Origin: Bacteroidales bacterium
GTDB taxonomy: Bacteria; Bacteroidota; Bacteroidia; Bacteroidales; UBA932
DNA: 64,000 bases
Assembly (NCBI GenBank): GCA_022648685.1
Contig: JALCMW010000001.1
Span: forward strand, 124,001-188,000
Direction: 5' to 3'
The translations under genes and the position numbers were made by a program. Under the pieces are notes generated by a model, which saw nothing but the letters and a program-made list of their open reading frames with translations, made no database searches and was not told the origin of the DNA. Positions 38,354-46,131 of the stretch are shown here, one piece after another. Position 1 is the first letter of the stretch. Every line of letters starts with the position of its first letter.

Positions 38354-38975
38354 TTTTGAGATAACCTGCCATTGCACGCAAAGCAATTCCCCTGTGAGAT
38401 ATAGAATTTTTCTGCTCTTCGCCGATTTCAGCCACTGTCATGCCGGGAAATTCGTCGGCAATGAAAACCGGATCGTATCCGAATCCTCCTTTTCCGGATT
38501 TTCCATATGCAATCTTTCCGTTCATGATTCCTTCGAAAAAACGGGACCTGCCGCCGAGAATCAATGTAACCACAGTCCTGAATCGGGCTCTTCTCGTAGC
38601 ATGGACGGTATTTATTCCGAATTCCCTGGCTATTGAAGCCTCATACTCCATACGGGACATTTCAGCGAGCAATTTGTCCATATTCGCTTCGAAAGATTTA
38701 GATTCGCCGGCATATCTGGCAGTATGGACTCCGGGAGCTCCCCCGAGAATTTCCACTTCCAGTCCGGTATCATCCGCAAAACAATCGGCGCCGCCGCAAT
38801 GTTCGAAGACATAGGAAGCTTTCTGCAATGAATTGGATTGCAGAGTATCCCCTGTCTCCGGAATATCTTCGGTTATTCCCATTCCGGCTGAAGAAACGAT
38901 TTCGAAACCGGGGCCCAGGATTTCCGAAGCTTCACGCATTTTCCCTTTGTTTGCCGTTGCAAAAATCAATTTCAT
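38343..38975 (-). CDS. rdgB: RdgB/HAM1 family non-canonical purine NTP pyrophosphatase
   Basis: A 210-residue house-cleaning enzyme that hydrolyses XTP, dITP and ITP to monophosphates and keeps deaminated bases out of DNA. Diagnostic motifs are FATANKGKMREASEIL at the N-terminus, CFADDTGLEVEILGGAPGVHTARYAG in the middle and the C-terminal SHRGIALRAM. Usual length. It is upstream of recO with an 11-base overlap and divergent from the S41 protease. Confidence 0.95.
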   Translation of the reverse strand: MKLIFATANKGKMREASEILGPGFEIVSSAGMGITEDIPETGDTLQSNSLQKASYVFEHCGGADCFADDTGLEVEILGGAPGVHTARYAGESKSFEANMDKLLAEMSRMEYEASIAREFGINTVHATRRARFRTVVTLILGGRSRFFEGIMNGKIAYGKSGKGGFGYDPVFIADEFPGMTVAEIGEEQKNSISHRGIALRAMAGYLKNEI

Positions 38976-39007
38976 GATAATATGATTCGACCTTGATTAT
39001 TTTGCAG

Positions 39008-39015
39008 CAAAGGTA
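39008..39015 (-). promoter_or_regulatory. Putative promoter (-7 TACCTTTG) of rdgB-recO
   Basis: A perfect TAnnTTTG on the minus strand, predicted transcript start about 26 bases before the ATG at 38975. Confidence 0.45.
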
Positions 39016-39045
39016 TCAATTCCTGTTGATTCCGCAAATTTTATG

Positions 39046-39053
39046 TAAATTTG
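39046..39053 (+). promoter_or_regulatory. Putative promoter (-7 TAAATTTG) of the S41 protease
   Basis: A perfect TAnnTTTG about 37 bases before the ATG at 39090. Confidence 0.45.
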
Positions 39054-39089
39054 TAAATTGATGTCAAAGTCTTAAATAATATATCGGAT

Positions 39090-40727
39090 ATGAGAAGTGC
39101 CAAATATATTTTTACTGTATTGCTGACCGGTATGGCAGCTACGATCTGCGTAGGGCAATCGAAGAATTTCAAACTCGGACAATGGGTGGAAATCAATAAT
39201 GCCATTCTCAAAGAACTCGATGGATATTACGTTGATTCCCTGCCTTTGGACAGAATAGAGAAAAAAGGCATAGATGCCATGCTAGGAGATCTGGATCCGT
39301 ATACGGTATACGTACCGGAAGAAGACAACGACAACTTCGAGCTAATGATAAGCAAAACCTACGGAGGAATCGGGGCCGTAATATACAAACCGGAGAAAAA
39401 CGGGAATGTGGTAATCAATGAGCCTTACATGAATTCCCCTGCATATAATAACGGACTTGTCTGCGGAGATGAAATAGTTTCCATAGACGGAAAAAGCGTC
39501 AAAGGCATGGATGCGGAACAGGCCAGCGGCAAAATGAAAGGGAAACCGGGGACCAGAGTAATCTTCAGGGTCAGGAAACTGCGTTCCGGAAACGGATGGA
39601 AAGCAGGCGATACCCTGAGTGTCTCAATCGTAAGGGAAAGGATACATCTTCCGGACGTGGAATACGCAGGGATGGTCAACGACACTACCGGATACATTCT
39701 GCAGACAGGTTTTACTGACGGTGTATCGGAAGCTGTAAAACAAGCATATGTAAAACTGAAGGCGGAAGGTATGAAGAAACTGGTTCTCGACCTCAGGGGC
39801 AATGGCGGAGGACTAATGCAGGAAGCTATAAATATAATATCATTGTTCGTTCCCAAAGGGTCCACAGTCTTGTCATCCAAGGGAGCAGACAATGTATCCC
39901 ACGTATTCAGAACGACGGGGGATCCGGTTGACACGAAGATTCCTATCGTAGTTCTCGTGGATTCCGGCACCGCTTCTTCTTCCGAAATAGTATCAGGAGC
40001 TTTACAGGATCTGGACAGGGCGACCATAATGGGAGTGAGGACTTACGGAAAGGGACTCGTACAGAGCATCAGACCCCTGCCTTACAACGGGCAGCTCAAA
40101 GTCACCACGGCCAAATATTATACACCTAGCGGAAGATGCGTACAGGCAATAGATTACAGCCACAGGAACGAAGACGGAAGCGTCGCCCATATTCCCGATT
40201 CGCTTACGCATGAATTCAAGACACTGCACGGAAGGACGGTACGCGACGGAGGCGGAATCACTCCGGACGTGATACTGAAGCCCCATGAATACAGCCGTCT
40301 CACATATTCGCTTGTAGTGAACGGCATAATAGAACAATATGCCATGAAGTACGTCCGTGAACACGAGAGCATAGCTCCGGCGGACGAATATCATTTAAGC
40401 GACTCCGGCTATAAAGATTTCATGGATTTTGCCAAGGATAAGAAATTCGACTATAGGTCTTCAGCCAAAGCCCTGTATGACCAGATGAAAAAAGAACTTG
40501 AAAAAGACGGTCTGGCCGACAGCATGAAACCGCAGCTTGATGCAATGGAAAAGGCTTTGGACATAGACAAGGAGACTTTCCTCAAAATGAAAAAGTCAGA
40601 GATAGTTCCATTGATAGAAGAAGAAATAGTAACACGTTACTATTACCAGGAAGCCGGAGTAAAAATACGGCTCCGCTACGATGACGAATTAAAGGATGCA
40701 TTGACAAAACCTCTGATAAAATTCTGA
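39090..40727 (+). CDS. S41 family C-terminal processing peptidase
   Basis: A 545-residue periplasmic protease. A signal peptide is present (TVLLTGMAATICVGQ). A PDZ domain spans about 85-165 (GGIGAVIYK, then AYNNGLVCGDEIVSIDGKSV), then the S41 catalytic domain with LRGNGGG, the nucleophile Ser296 in DSGTASSSEI and Lys321 in TYGKGLVQ as the Ser/Lys dyad. The ~150 residues after the core are helical and charged, as in Bacteroidales CtpA-like proteins. It trims or degrades envelope proteins. The following gene, 43 bases on, is an exported protein of unknown function that may share the transcript. Confidence 0.93.
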   Translation: MRSAKYIFTVLLTGMAATICVGQSKNFKLGQWVEINNAILKELDGYYVDSLPLDRIEKKGIDAMLGDLDPYTVYVPEEDNDNFELMISKTYGGIGAVIYKPEKNGNVVINEPYMNSPAYNNGLVCGDEIVSIDGKSVKGMDAEQASGKMKGKPGTRVIFRVRKLRSGNGWKAGDTLSVSIVRERIHLPDVEYAGMVNDTTGYILQTGFTDGVSEAVKQAYVKLKAEGMKKLVLDLRGNGGGLMQEAINIISLFVPKGSTVLSSKGADNVSHVFRTTGDPVDTKIPIVVLVDSGTASSSEIVSGALQDLDRATIMGVRTYGKGLVQSIRPLPYNGQLKVTTAKYYTPSGRCVQAIDYSHRNEDGSVAHIPDSLTHEFKTLHGRTVRDGGGITPDVILKPHEYSRLTYSLVVNGIIEQYAMKYVREHESIAPADEYHLSDSGYKDFMDFAKDKKFDYRSSAKALYDQMKKELEKDGLADSMKPQLDAMEKALDIDKETFLKMKKSEIVPLIEEEIVTRYYYQEAGVKIRLRYDDELKDALTKPLIKF

Positions 40728-40770
40728 TCCGCAGCAGGAAAACACGGATTTAACCGTACTTGAATTATAT

Positions 40771-41514
40771 ATGAAAAACTTTTATTTGTTGCCGATAACG
40801 GCAGCATTGGTAATCTTGTCGTTGCCTTTACGCGCACAGGAAGGTAGGAAAGAAAGCATTTTCCAAAGACAGACAATCATCACATCGGCCATCGATACAT
40901 CATGGTCACATTGGAAAGAAAGGAGTTACGGCTATGGCATGGATCCGTCCCGGATTCCCTTGCCGGTGACTGTGGATGCTCCCCTCCAGGTAAATTCCAT
41001 GATACAGCTTCGCACCGACGGCAAATACGCCAGACGGTGGGGATACCACTGTCTGGAAGCATATTCATTGGATAAAATATCCCGTTTCACCCTGCTTATG
41101 GACAAACACGTGGAACTCGGCCGTCCAGTAGCCGAATTATATTATTTCGGAGACAAATACACCACATCCGAGGAAGGCTACAATTGGCTAAGGATAGGGT
41201 CCGATGTAAAAAGACATTCATATATGTTCAGCCGAGACCATGCCGTTTTCTACGGAGGACTCAAACTCATGAGCACTATTACTTTGGGCAACATCGGCAA
41301 AGAGGACATAATGAAAGACAAACCGGCCGGGGGCCACGGAGAAAACAACACCGGTGAAGAGACCCGGCACGTGAATTACAAACTCCTTAAAGAAGGAGGA
41401 GACGGCACAATGTTCTACGACAAGGACCACAATATCGTCGTAATCAAAGTCAACGGCGAATGGATGCGTGTAAAGGTGGCAAAACTGCCTAAAGGCGTGA
41501 AATACGACTTCTGA
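40771..41514 (+). CDS. Exported protein of unknown function
   Basis: A 247-residue protein I do not recognise. A signal peptide (NFYLLPITAALVILSLPLRAQ) is likely cleaved after residue 21 or 22. The mature part is basic and rich in Tyr, Gly and Lys, has no lipobox, transmembrane helix or known catalytic motif, and ends with alternating beta-type sequence (HNIVVIKVNGEWMRVKVAKLPKGVKYDF). The -GGHGENNTGEETRHVNYK- stretch near residues 185-205 looks like a flexible loop. It lies 43 bases after the S41 protease, in the same direction, and could be its envelope partner or substrate; that is inference. Codon use is like its neighbours. Confidence 0.7.
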   Translation: MKNFYLLPITAALVILSLPLRAQEGRKESIFQRQTIITSAIDTSWSHWKERSYGYGMDPSRIPLPVTVDAPLQVNSMIQLRTDGKYARRWGYHCLEAYSLDKISRFTLLMDKHVELGRPVAELYYFGDKYTTSEEGYNWLRIGSDVKRHSYMFSRDHAVFYGGLKLMSTITLGNIGKEDIMKDKPAGGHGENNTGEETRHVNYKLLKEGGDGTMFYDKDHNIVVIKVNGEWMRVKVAKLPKGVKYDF

Positions 41515-41584
41515 AAGATTCCGGACTGCCCGTCAGGCCATCAGACCGTCCGTCAAACCATCCGTCAGACCATCAAAGCAAGCA
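41512..41584. repeat. Degenerate 12-base tandem repeat and left copy of a direct repeat
   Basis: Starting at the stop codon of the preceding gene are TGAAAGATTCCGGAC and then units CCGTCAGGCCAT (41530-41541), a partial unit CAGACCGT, CCGTCAAACCAT (41550-41561) and CCGTCAGACCAT (41562-41573). The last 23 bases (41562-41584) recur exactly at 42574-42596, and the TGAAAGAyTCCGGAC lead-in recurs there as well. Confidence 0.85.
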
Positions 41585-41587
41585 AGT

Positions 41588-41615
41588 TTACCGGAAAAGC
41601 ACCTTTTTCCGGTAA
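41588..41615. other. Perfect 11-base hairpin after the direct repeat
   Basis: TTACCGGAAAA / TTTTCCGGTAA with a 6-base loop. It could act as a weak terminator for the upstream gene, but no T-run follows on either strand. Confidence 0.55.
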
Positions 41616-41686
41616 TAATCGTATACGTTTCAATGACTGCAGTTTGGAAAATAATTATATGTTTTTCATTAAAGTAAATATTTTTA

Positions 41687-41694
41687 TATATTTG
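41687..41694 (+). promoter_or_regulatory. Putative promoter (-7 TATATTTG) of the lipoprotein gene
   Basis: A perfect TAnnTTTG in AT-rich DNA, about 59 bases of leader before the ATG at 41760. Confidence 0.45.
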
Positions 41695-41759
41695 TGAATA
41701 ATGACAATAACCATATCAAGCACCAATGCTGACGTTGATGGCCGATAAACAACCAACAA

Positions 41760-42515
41760 ATGAAAAAATTAATAAAAGGTTCAATAGGCGTCTTTGCGAT
41801 AATTGTCACGGCAATCATCGTTTACTCTTGCGATTTAGGAGAGTCTGCCATAAGAACATCGTATGTGTTGGGATATTATAAGCTAAATTCGGTCATTGCT
41901 GATACTGCCAGTGTTTCCATAGGGGGCAAAAATTATTACAAAGTAGCAATAGGAATGGATAATACGGCAGAACCAGTAGCTTCTATATACGATTCCGACA
42001 GGAGTCTGTTCGATTATTACTGCAGCATTCACAATGATATGCTATATCCAAAAGCAAAGATTTATTCCGATTTGACAAACGGGATTTCTTTTCCGATACA
42101 TGATTTCACAAAAGTCGAGGTGGTCTGCAAGGGGCAATGGGATGAGGAACATCCTGCCGGAAGCTGTCTCAACGATATAATACATTTCGTTTCAGTATCC
42201 CCATATCCTTATATCATGGCTGGATATAAGGGATTCGATTACGGGAAACATACAATGTCCGCATATTTTAATAACGTATATCCGTTTCAAACCAACTATG
42301 GCGTGCTTGTAATATACCCTGTAGACAAGCCGCTGTCGGAAGTGACAAAAGAAGATCTCATTTTATCTGGTACAGGTGAAATGGACTGGCCCGAGTTCTG
42401 TAATCTCTTCATTGCCAAGCGGACGGGAACTAAAGGTGTCTCCCCGTGCGGAATAGAAATACGAATGACGGATGATGCAGGAAAAATATTCAGCGTCAAT
42501 ACGGAATTGGATTAA
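41760..42515 (+). CDS. Lipoprotein of unknown function
   Basis: A 251-residue protein with a lipoprotein signal (hydrophobic run, then VYSC with the acylated Cys24). The mature sequence is mostly beta-like with several Cys residues (in YYCSIHND, VEVVCKGQW, AGSCLND, EFCNLF and SPCGIEIR) and no known motif. I do not recognise the family; it has the look of Bacteroidales lipoproteins with uncharacterised DUFs. It has its own promoter and is bracketed by the repeat copies at 41512-41584 and 42556-42596. A large outer-membrane barrel gene follows, separated by a strong terminator, so they are probably separate transcripts. Confidence 0.7.
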   Translation: MKKLIKGSIGVFAIIVTAIIVYSCDLGESAIRTSYVLGYYKLNSVIADTASVSIGGKNYYKVAIGMDNTAEPVASIYDSDRSLFDYYCSIHNDMLYPKAKIYSDLTNGISFPIHDFTKVEVVCKGQWDEEHPAGSCLNDIIHFVSVSPYPYIMAGYKGFDYGKHTMSAYFNNVYPFQTNYGVLVIYPVDKPLSEVTKEDLILSGTGEMDWPEFCNLFIAKRTGTKGVSPCGIEIRMTDDAGKIFSVNTELD

Positions 42516-42555
42516 AAAACGATGCTATTGTGATCTTCCCTTTTTAGAATATGTC

Positions 42556-42596
42556 TGAAAGACTCCGGACAGACCGTCAGACCATCAAAGCAAGCA
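42556..42596. repeat. Right copy of the direct repeat
   Basis: TGAAAGACTCCGGAC followed by a 23-base block (42574-42596) identical to 41562-41584. This copy lacks the extra 12-base units of the left copy. The spacing between the two 23-base blocks is 1012 bases and encloses the lipoprotein gene. Confidence 0.85.
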
Positions 42597-42828
42597 GATC
42601 AACACGCCCTTACAAGTAATGTCCATTTTGTCTACGACCTTGTAATAATATGAAAGAGAGCATTAACTAACAAAGTTGAGTAACCAAATTACTTAAGCAT
42701 GTAAAATGATAACATAACAAATATTTATGTTTAACATAATTTAATATGGCAAACGATAAAGACAAGCAAAAAACATTTTAATAATTAAATTGTTCCTAAT
42801 TAAGATATAATGCATTATATGATTATAT

Positions 42829-42853
42829 AAAAGAGAGGGTTCCCCTCTCTTTT
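42829..42853. terminator. Terminator hairpin
   Basis: Perfect inverted repeat AAAAGAGAGGG / CCCTCTCTTTT with a TTC loop, then TATTTT-rich DNA. It is A-rich on the left and T-rich on the right, so it can act both ways. It isolates the next gene from upstream transcription. Confidence 0.75.
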
Positions 42854-42896
42854 ATATTTTGGTAAAACAGTATATTCACCTATATGTTGACCGTAT

Positions 42897-45707
42897 ATGA
42901 GAAAATTCGCAATTACACTATTTCTTGCAATCATTTCAGTACAGGCTATTTGCCAGGTGGTGATATCCAATGATTCAGGAGAAGAAGCTTTCCGGAACCT
43001 GACGATCGAATTCAAGGTAATCGACAAAGAATCTTCCGAACCCGTAGGCTATGCTTCGGCATATCTCGTTCCGGAGGGAGATACTTTGATTACGAATTTT
43101 TGCATGTCATCACCGGACGGTAAAGTAAAATTCAAGAACGTGCCGAAAGGCATATATGAAGTTAATGTCGAGATTCTGGGTTACGAGCCTTTCAAGAAGG
43201 TATATTCCATAAATTCTTATTCATCAGTACCAAAAGTGATACGTATTGCAGAAAGCGACGAAGCGATAGATGCAGCCAAAATAACCGGACTGCTAACTCC
43301 GGTGGAATATCGTAAAGATACAATAATCTACAATGCAGGAGCTTTCCATGTCGGTGACAATGCAATGCTGGAAGACCTTTTGAAAAAGATGCCGGGCATT
43401 GAAGTCCAAAACGGCAAGGTAACGGCTAACGGGAAGGAAATCAAAGAACTTACAGTCAACGGGAAAACATTTTTCTTCGGGGATCAGTCCGTTGCACTGA
43501 AAAACCTACCCGCCAGAATCGTGAACAAGATAAAAGTTATCGAAAAATTGAACCGGGAAGCTTCCTCTACGGGGATACATACCGCTACGAACAAAGAACA
43601 AGTGATGGATGTGGAACTGAAGGAAGAATTTTCCAAGGGTGTCTTCGGAAACGTTTCCCTATCGGGAGGAGCCGGATGGAACAATGGTATAGAAGGCGAA
43701 ACAACAGATACAAAGACTCTTTACAAAGCACATACACTGGATTGCGCCTATAATGCCAAAGATCAGCTGACAATAGTGGCAGGAGGTGACAACATATTGA
43801 AAGGCAGGGGATATGCCGCCAAAGCTGCTGCGAATATCAATTCAACAAGGATAAAAGGCTTCGAAACGACTATGTCTGTAATTGCCGGCAGGGACAGAAA
43901 TAACGACGACAAATTATCCGATAAGTCATATTTCTTATCTGATGATAGCAGTCTTGACCGGATTGTCAGATCTTATTCAGACATAACGGCAGACAAATTG
44001 AAAACGGAATTGAAAATGAGCCTGAAAAGCAATGACAAATATACGCTTGAAATACAACCGCAGATCTCATTTGCCAAAAATAATTCACTGAACGGGTCCA
44101 AATCGAATTCTTACCTTCCGTCGTCCGGATACACAAGTTCATGGAACGACAAGGGAAACAAGAATTGTACATCTGCCAGTTTCTGGATGAACGGTGGGAT
44201 TCACGACATAGGCAAGAAGGGAAGAGACATTTCATTTGCCTTAGAATATGATTACAAGAATTCCGATGAGACAAAAGACGAATATACCTTTACAGACTAC
44301 GGTGCAGCCTCTATAGAAAGAAATATCGGATACACTATTAACGGAGGAAAAAATCATACTCTTGGCTACCTGTTGTATATAGAACCTTTCTCTGAAAGAT
44401 TGTCCGTAAACATTAGAGGAATTGCAAGAGATGATTACTTGTCATCGGATATTTCAGCGTCGGACAGTTATGACGGATCTCCCCTGCCCTTATACTCGTC
44501 GAATTCAAACGTAAAGAATATGGTTTTAGAGGAAGCCGTTTTCATAAAACATGGGTCTGACAAGATAGAACTATCTGCGGGAGGCAAACTGGAACAAACG
44601 TCCAACGTAAACACTTCGAAATATCAGGGAATAAGCACCGTTAAGGGGAGAAATGATTGGGAAACAAGAGTATCCCCTTATTTGTATTTCTCTACCAAAG
44701 AAGACAGGAACCAACTTTATCTGGAAGCTTTTTCCTCTCCGCTCAGCAGCGAAGCTGTGACTCCTGCCCTGAATATTTCCACGCCTACAGATATAAGCAC
44801 CGGAAATATTTACCTCAAAAAGCCATATTCATACAACTGCCTGCTGCAGATAAGCAATTATTCCAAATATGCGCTTAATATCATCATAAACTCGAAACTG
44901 GACAGCCGTTCGATTGTCAGGGCGACTTGGTTCGACAAAAACGGCACAAGATATTCTTTCCCCGTAAATTCGAAAAAAACCGGCGGGGATATAACGCTAT
45001 TTCTGATGTTTTCAAAACAATCAGGCAGAAGAAACAACTGGCAGTTCCATTTCAATGCTTCAGGGAAAGTAGAATCAAATACAGGATATCAGGCTGAGGG
45101 GACTCTCGACGGTCTGGATACGGCATCTTTCGACTACGCTGCTTTCTTGGATAAATATTATGGCAATAACTCCGGAGATTTATTTTATTCAGGAAACAGT
45201 GGATTCAGGGAAAGCCGGACAGGAATCCTGGATATTTCCTGCGATGCCGTGCTGCGTTACAGGACATCAAATCTATGCGTATCATTAACTGTTTCGCCGA
45301 AATATTATGAGTCCAGATATTCTCTTGTCAAGACGGCAGACAGGAATATCCGTAATATTGGCATCAAACCGGAAATGGATTATAAATTCGATTCCGGACT
45401 GTATGTAAGCACTTATATGCAATGCAATACATACAGAGGATATGGGAGTGCTTACGACAAGAAAACGTTCGATTGGGGCATCGATCTGAGCAAGGATATA
45501 AAAATGATTACCTTAAGTCTGGAATGTCGTGACATTCTGAACAATACGGTTGCTATGGAGCACAGCGCCACTGCGGAATATATCATGAATACAGTTTCCC
45601 GCAATCTCGGCAGAAGAATACTTGTAGGCATAACATACAATTTCGGTAAAGCGAATACCAAAATCGAGAACAAAGCGGAGAATTTTGTCAGGCATTCTGC
45701 AATGTAA
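42897..45707 (+). CDS. Outer-membrane beta-barrel protein, TonB-receptor-like, with N-terminal carboxypeptidase-like domain
   Basis: A 936-residue outer-membrane protein. A signal peptide (ITLFLAIISVQAICQ) is followed by a carboxypeptidase-regulatory-like domain (about 38-110: PVGYASAYLVPEGD, then GKVKFKNVPKGIYEVNVEILGYEPF), a plug-like segment (about 130-220: MLEDLLKKMPGIEVQNGKVTANGKEIKELTVNGKTFF) and a long barrel. The pattern is that of the OMP_b-brl_3 group of TonB-like proteins common in Bacteroidota; these lack SusD partners and their cargo is mostly unknown. It sits alone between a terminator and the IS remnant in an AT-richer patch. Confidence 0.85.
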   Translation: MRKFAITLFLAIISVQAICQVVISNDSGEEAFRNLTIEFKVIDKESSEPVGYASAYLVPEGDTLITNFCMSSPDGKVKFKNVPKGIYEVNVEILGYEPFKKVYSINSYSSVPKVIRIAESDEAIDAAKITGLLTPVEYRKDTIIYNAGAFHVGDNAMLEDLLKKMPGIEVQNGKVTANGKEIKELTVNGKTFFFGDQSVALKNLPARIVNKIKVIEKLNREASSTGIHTATNKEQVMDVELKEEFSKGVFGNVSLSGGAGWNNGIEGETTDTKTLYKAHTLDCAYNAKDQLTIVAGGDNILKGRGYAAKAAANINSTRIKGFETTMSVIAGRDRNNDDKLSDKSYFLSDDSSLDRIVRSYSDITADKLKTELKMSLKSNDKYTLEIQPQISFAKNNSLNGSKSNSYLPSSGYTSSWNDKGNKNCTSASFWMNGGIHDIGKKGRDISFALEYDYKNSDETKDEYTFTDYGAASIERNIGYTINGGKNHTLGYLLYIEPFSERLSVNIRGIARDDYLSSDISASDSYDGSPLPLYSSNSNVKNMVLEEAVFIKHGSDKIELSAGGKLEQTSNVNTSKYQGISTVKGRNDWETRVSPYLYFSTKEDRNQLYLEAFSSPLSSEAVTPALNISTPTDISTGNIYLKKPYSYNCLLQISNYSKYALNIIINSKLDSRSIVRATWFDKNGTRYSFPVNSKKTGGDITLFLMFSKQSGRRNNWQFHFNASGKVESNTGYQAEGTLDGLDTASFDYAAFLDKYYGNNSGDLFYSGNSGFRESRTGILDISCDAVLRYRTSNLCVSLTVSPKYYESRYSLVKTADRNIRNIGIKPEMDYKFDSGLYVSTYMQCNTYRGYGSAYDKKTFDWGIDLSKDIKMITLSLECRDILNNTVAMEHSATAEYIMNTVSRNLGRRILVGITYNFGKANTKIENKAENFVRHSAM

Positions 45708-46131
45708 TCTATATACCAACGACTAAATGTTCCCTTATTATAAACAATTTGATATGATGGACTGTCCTACTGAACCCATCACCTTTTTAGGACCACTCAT
45801 TATTAGAGAAATCGATGTTTTTATTTCTTAATATATTCTCGTTTTCTACCTCCTGCAACATCTGCTTGTCTAAAGACAAATCTGCTACAATCTGCTTTAA
45901 TACAAATGCAATTTGACTCTCTGTGTATTTACTCTTTTTCATCGGCTTTTTTTATATTTAAAGTTATTCCTTTTTGCCGATTTCTCTATTTTTGTTGGTC
46001 CGATTTATTCTGTAGAGATCAATATGTTTTTCAACCTATATATTCATTATTTAAATTTAAGAATAAATGACTGTGAAAGCCTTCTCTAAAATGCAGTCTT
46101 CCCAAGAGCGTTATATGAACTGTATATCAGA
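45708..46131. other. Gene-free stretch with the IS remnant
   Basis: AT-rich DNA between the barrel protein and RNase R. Apart from the deleted orfA it holds no credible gene. I could not identify the ends of the original IS element. Confidence 0.6.
45787..45942 (-). pseudogene. IS3-family transposase orfA, internally deleted remnant
   Basis: A 51-residue minus-strand frame. Residues 1-17 (MKKSKYTESQIAFVLKQ) are the N-terminal helix start of IS3-family OrfA, and residues 15-32 (LKQIVADLSLDKQMLQEV) are the C-terminal leucine-zipper region of the same protein. The ~50 residues normally between them, which hold most of the helix-turn-helix, are missing, and the two pieces join in frame at LKQ (45892-45900). 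After QEV the sequence departs from the family and stops. No orfB or complete inverted repeats are seen nearby. The element is dead. Confidence 0.8.

Larger units (their letters stand above)
42516..42896. other. Gene-free AT-rich stretch
   Basis: Holds the right copy of the direct repeat, then about 230 bases of very AT-rich DNA with no open frame worth calling, then a terminator hairpin. A TATATTTTG sequence overlapping the end of the hairpin is the only promoter-like element seen before the next gene. Confidence 0.6.

Noticed and set aside
41530..41573. Short repeated units resembling a CRISPR array
   Set aside because: Units are 12 bases, contiguous without spacers and degenerate; no cas genes nearby. 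A tandem repeat instead.
45752..45785. GGACTG...CCATCA segment as a third copy of the 41.5 kb repeat
   Set aside because: Only scattered matches remain and the aligned bases need gaps; not enough to claim a third copy.
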